Shown: positions 21,801-22,337 of the stretch, piece by piece
Numbering within the stretch: position 1 is the stretch's first letter
How the letters are laid out: each line of letters starts with the position of its first letter
Source of the DNA: Chloromonas sp. AAM2
Lineage: Eukaryota > Chlorophyta > Chlorophyceae > Chlamydomonadales > Chlamydomonadaceae
Direction of reading: 5' to 3'
Assembly: GCA_004335635.1 (NCBI GenBank)
Contig: QAXH01002034.1
Span: 1-22,337, forward strand
Length of the DNA: 22,337 bases
Translations under genes and position numbers: made by a program
Notes under the pieces: model-generated
Told to the model about the DNA's origin: nothing
The model's database searches: none
The model's input: the letters and a program-made list of their open reading frames with translations, nothing else

Positions 21801-22337
21801 CGTGTGACCGCACCCTTACAACCAGTTTGCCCGTCCCCTTGATCGTGTACGCACGCTTACTTGCGCACTGGGGGGCCCTCAGATGCACTCTGTTCAGCTC
21901 TTCATTTCGTTCAGGAGGTCTGTTGATGCGTTCACAGGCGGTTCGACAGGCGGTTACGCCTCTCTGGCCAAGGCAGGCCTGCTCGCACCCCTGCTCACCC
22001 GTGTGGGCTCCGCAGACGGAGACACACTCACACAGCCATGCCAGTAAGTCACGCCACATGGACAGCAGCAGAAGCAGAAGCAGCGAAGCACCATTGCATG
22101 TCGTTTCCCTTCACCGGTGTTCTACTCCTAGTAACGCTTCCACATACTGCTGCTGCAGACACTGCAGTCCCAGGCACGCACACACTGCCTTTCCCATGTG
22201 TCGCATGCATACGCGATGCTCCCTGATTTCTCATGCCAAATACTCATGGCTTCAAAGCGGTTGTACTGGCCGTGTTTTCCTGTAGATTGTTAGCTCAGGT
22301 GGTTGCCTCCTCCTCAGAGGCCGCAGAGCAGGCGGTG
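9420..22337 (+). CDS. armadillo-repeat protein with PUB-ARM (UND/MLKL-like) N-terminus, 3' incomplete
   Basis: At least 24 exons encode 983 or more residues, still open at the window end. The start is the ATG at 9420 (MPVKAQRASLPEGVRGCK). Residues 1-215 are helical and read like the N-terminal region of plant PUB-ARM proteins: DECKGLSALVRQLLPFL, then FYALLNQESVLSEF, then a coiled AADVAYLKKELEAAQK. A Pro-rich linker (about 250-271) follows. Armadillo/HEAT-like helices fill about 272-460 and 490-585. An Ala/Ser/Gly linker (about 585-680) separates them from clearer ARM repeats (about 700-983), for example VLDAGAIPPLAMLVKSMDVR. No U-box Cys/Pro pattern is visible, so E3 ligase activity is not supported; a protein-binding scaffold role is inferred. 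Exon-edge duplications occur in several introns. The exon map is in the next entry. Confidence 0.85.
9506..9848 (+). other. intron 1 of the armadillo gene
   Basis: The donor is AAA/GTGAGT and the acceptor is TTACACCCGCAG. The split codon AA/G joins to give Lys in DAAK-QARLF. I see no repeat or gene inside this 343-bp intron. Confidence 0.8.
10214..10400 (+). repeat. 24-bp minisatellite in intron 2
   Basis: Seven complete direct units start at 10214, 10238, 10262, 10286, 10310, 10334 and 10358, with a degenerate eighth at 10382. The unit consensus begins GTGGACAGGCCTGTCGGGG and ends ATAGC. Variation is limited to C/T at the TGTC/TGCC/TGTT position and to GGGATAG versus GGGTTAG or GAGGTTAG. 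The unit length is a multiple of three, so all frames stay open through it. I see no reason to regard it as coding. Confidence 0.95.
10429..10968 (+). repeat. 48-bp minisatellite in intron 2, interrupted by an assembly gap
   Basis: Complete units start at 10429, 10477, 10525 and 10573, and after the gap at 10861 and 10909, with a partial one at 10957. Each unit runs AAGGTGTGTTGTTGTTGGCA...CTTCTGGGGAGGACTC, and the unit boundary recreates ACTCAAGGTGTGTT or the variant ACTCGAGGTGTGTT. With five units fitting the gap, the array would hold about eleven units. There are no spacers, so it is not CRISPR-like. Confidence 0.95.
10622..10860. other. assembly gap (239 Ns)
   Basis: The run of N lies within the 48-bp array. 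From 10621 to 10861 is 240 bp, exactly five repeat units, and the array register is unchanged across it. Open frames that cross this gap are artefacts. Confidence 0.99.
11633..12450 (+). other. intron 3 of the armadillo gene, with exon 3 end duplication
   Basis: The donor is AAG/GTGGGA and the acceptor is TCCATCTCACAG, phase 0, 818 bp. A copy of the last part of exon 3 plus its donor lies at 11713-11747. A (GA)n run lies at about 11985-12000. From 12090 to 12450 the sequence is pyrimidine-rich (CCTGCC/CTGCCC words) leading to the acceptor. No other gene is seen in it. Confidence 0.75.
12568..13359 (+). other. intron 4 of the armadillo gene, with exon 5 start duplication
   Basis: The donor is GAG/GTGCGT and the acceptor is CCCCTTTTCAG, phase 0, 792 bp. 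A 50-bp copy of the start of exon 5, with its own CAG, lies at 13265-13314. Weakly similar segments (ATGACAcccTTCATGT at about 12658 and ATGACAttcTTCATGT at about 12905) suggest an older internal duplication. No separate gene is seen. Confidence 0.75.
13790..14092 (+). other. intron with an uncertain optional exon
   Basis: Between exons 13688-13789 and 14093-14158 a 51-bp in-phase candidate exon (13910-13960, TSLCYARELFIGEGTAL) is bounded by CATACAG and CTG/GTGGGC. Including it would add 17 residues without changing frame. It has no family support and its donor is weak, so I left it out of the main model. Confidence 0.35.
14440..14866 (+). other. intron with duplicated acceptor-like segments
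   Basis: The donor is GCG/GTGAGT and the acceptor is TGCCCCAG, 427 bp, phase 0. An imperfect duplication 43 bp apart places ATCATCATGCTTCATTTCAG (ending 14612) and ATCATCAAGCTGCATTTCAG (ending 14655) in the middle of the intron. Both look like unused acceptors. Nothing else is seen. Confidence 0.6.
14981..15565 (+). other. intron with a 13-bp tandem duplication at its start
   Basis: The donor is AAG/GTGTGT and the acceptor is CTTGCTCCTCAG, 585 bp, phase 0. GTTTGCATCAGAG occurs twice in tandem at 14991-15003 and 15004-15016. The rest contains scattered GATG(C/T)TCTCAAC words but no gene. Confidence 0.65.
15646..15893 (+). repeat. compound GT/GA microsatellite with three copies of the exon end
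   Basis: The exon end CACCCCGAGCAGGGACTCAA..ACACAAGCA/GTAAG at 15646-15684 recurs at 15774-15813 as CACCCGGAGCAGGGACTCAA..ACACAGGCT/GTAAG. A shorter degraded copy, CACCCGTAGCAGGGACTCAA, lies at 15866-15885. Between them are (GT)n and (GA)n runs. The first two copies both end in a GTAAG donor. Confidence 0.9.
15680..16401 (+). other. intron with GT/GA microsatellites, exon-end copies and a 34-bp array
   Basis: The donor is GCA/GTAAGA and the acceptor is TGCCATTGCAG, 722 bp, phase 0. The first 200 bp alternate GT and GA runs with two degraded copies of the preceding exon end. The last 200 bp are a 34-bp minisatellite ending just before the acceptor. The middle (about 15900-16170) holds nothing recognisable. 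Confidence 0.75.
16181..16380 (+). repeat. 34-bp minisatellite next to the acceptor of exon 16402
   Basis: Five nearly perfect units start at 16181, 16215, 16249, 16283 and 16317, with a degenerate sixth from 16351. The unit reads ATGATGATGACCTACTGG then TAGTAGTTTGGCTTGC. The array ends about 20 bp before the acceptor CAG at 16399-16401, so the branch point probably lies in or beside the last unit. Confidence 0.95.
16573..17183 (+). other. intron of the armadillo gene (611 bp)
   Basis: The donor is CAG/GTAGGT and the acceptor is TTGTCCTTGTTCAG, phase 0. A 25-bp near-tandem duplication, AAGTCATCTGATCATCTCA, occurs at 17060-17078 and 17085-17103. Minus-strand open frames between 16741 and 16987 show no domain. 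No gene is recognised inside it. Confidence 0.7.
19063..19504 (+). other. intron of the armadillo gene (442 bp)
   Basis: The donor is TTAG/GTGAGG and the acceptor is TCCTGTCCGCAG. The split codon G/AC gives Asp. A 198-codon minus-strand frame overlaps its end and the next exon but has no domain signature. No repeat is seen. Confidence 0.75.
21440..21937 (+). other. intron of the armadillo gene (498 bp) with a short tandem repeat
   Basis: The donor is GGAG/GTGAGA and the acceptor CGTTCACAG ends at 21937, phase 1. TAAGTGATGACATG occurs at 21601-21614 and again at 21620-21633, a 19-bp period. No gene is recognised in it. Confidence 0.65.

Larger units (their letters stand above)
9420..22337 (+). 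other. exon map of the armadillo gene
   Basis: Exons, numbered 1-24 in order: 9420-9505, 9849-9981, 11468-11632, 12451-12567, 13360-13503, 13688-13789, 14093-14158, 14386-14439, 14867-14980, 15566-15679, 16402-16572, 17184-17310, 17550-17629, 17888-18022, 18306-18488, 18759-19062, 19505-19716, 19953-20087, 20351-20467, 20691-20756, 21002-21062, 21335-21439, 21938-22043 and 22286 onward. In the findings the exon at 15566-15679 is called exon 11, allowing for an optional exon at 13910-13960. Most junctions are phase 0. Split codons that join correctly are AA/G (Lys, first junction), G/GC (17310/17550), G/AC (19062/19505), G/CG (21062/21335), G/GC (21439/21938) and CA/A (22043/22286). The weakest calls are 14093-14158 (donor CTG/GTACAG) and the exact start near 21938. 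Confidence 0.75.
14386..22337 (+). other. armadillo/HEAT-like repeat region (residues about 272 to at least 983)
   Basis: Hydrophobic helix pairs typical of armadillo folds recur: LIRCGLPAALCRLVVRG with RLQGLSMLRVLVND; ILSCGGVKALSQCVSN with VRAAAAATLSLLMVD; LLVGLVPLLSC with VQQAALAAIQQLL; IISHGAGLPVLLREA with KGAIAALNRVASD; VLDAGAIPPLAMLV with AKGIRALRMLALYG; KADALVPLVEAI with ISVSQAATEALAGL; LAKAGLLAPLLTRV. The G-x-(I/L/V)-PxL-x-x-L signature of ARM helix 3 is clearest in the second half. Such repeats form a superhelical protein-binding surface. An Ala/Thr/Ser/Gly-rich linker (exon 18759-19062) interrupts the array. Confidence 0.8.

Overview
This is a nuclear window from a green alga, most likely of the Chlamydomonadales. 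The evidence is intron-dense genes with GT(GAG)...CAG introns of about 100-1500 bp, CAG/GCA-rich coding sequence full of Gln and Ala runs, TGTAA-type polyadenylation motifs, and introns packed with mini- and microsatellites. It could be a Haematococcus-like alga, but that is an impression and not a demonstration. I see no bacterial, organellar or clearly viral gene, and no tRNA, rRNA or CRISPR array.

Layout. (1) 1-971: no confident gene; the first 260 bp may be a dispersed repeat fragment, the rest is probably promoter/5' leader. (2) 972-6994, plus strand: one large four-exon gene whose splice phases join two long Gln/Ala-rich, Lys/Arg-patched open frames to a C-terminal J-like domain carrying an HPD motif. 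The joined protein is about 1,600 residues and includes a 7 x 19-residue repeat block encoded by a 57-bp minisatellite. (3) 6995-8255: convergent 3' flanks with TGTAA signals for both strands. (4) 8256-8909, minus strand: an intronless gene for mitochondrial ribosomal protein bL27m with a presequence and a C-terminal extension. (5) 8910-9419: a 510-bp head-to-head intergenic region. (6) 9420 to beyond the window end, plus strand: a gene of at least 24 exons encoding at least 983 residues. Its N-terminal helical region resembles that of plant PUB-ARM proteins (UND / MLKL-NTD-like), followed by many armadillo-type helices, with no U-box visible between them. Almost all junctions agree in phase.

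The most unusual feature is in the armadillo gene's introns. Exon edges, together with their splice sites, have been copied into the neighbouring intron at least four times (exons 2, 3, 5 and 11). The exon 2 copy seems to have seeded a 48-bp tandem array in which every unit carries the exon 2 donor motif ACTCAAG/GTGTG or its one-base variant. A 239-N assembly gap lies inside that array in exact repeat register. Using any of these decoy sites would introduce a premature stop. The three genes have no evident shared pathway; they are ordinary eukaryotic neighbours.
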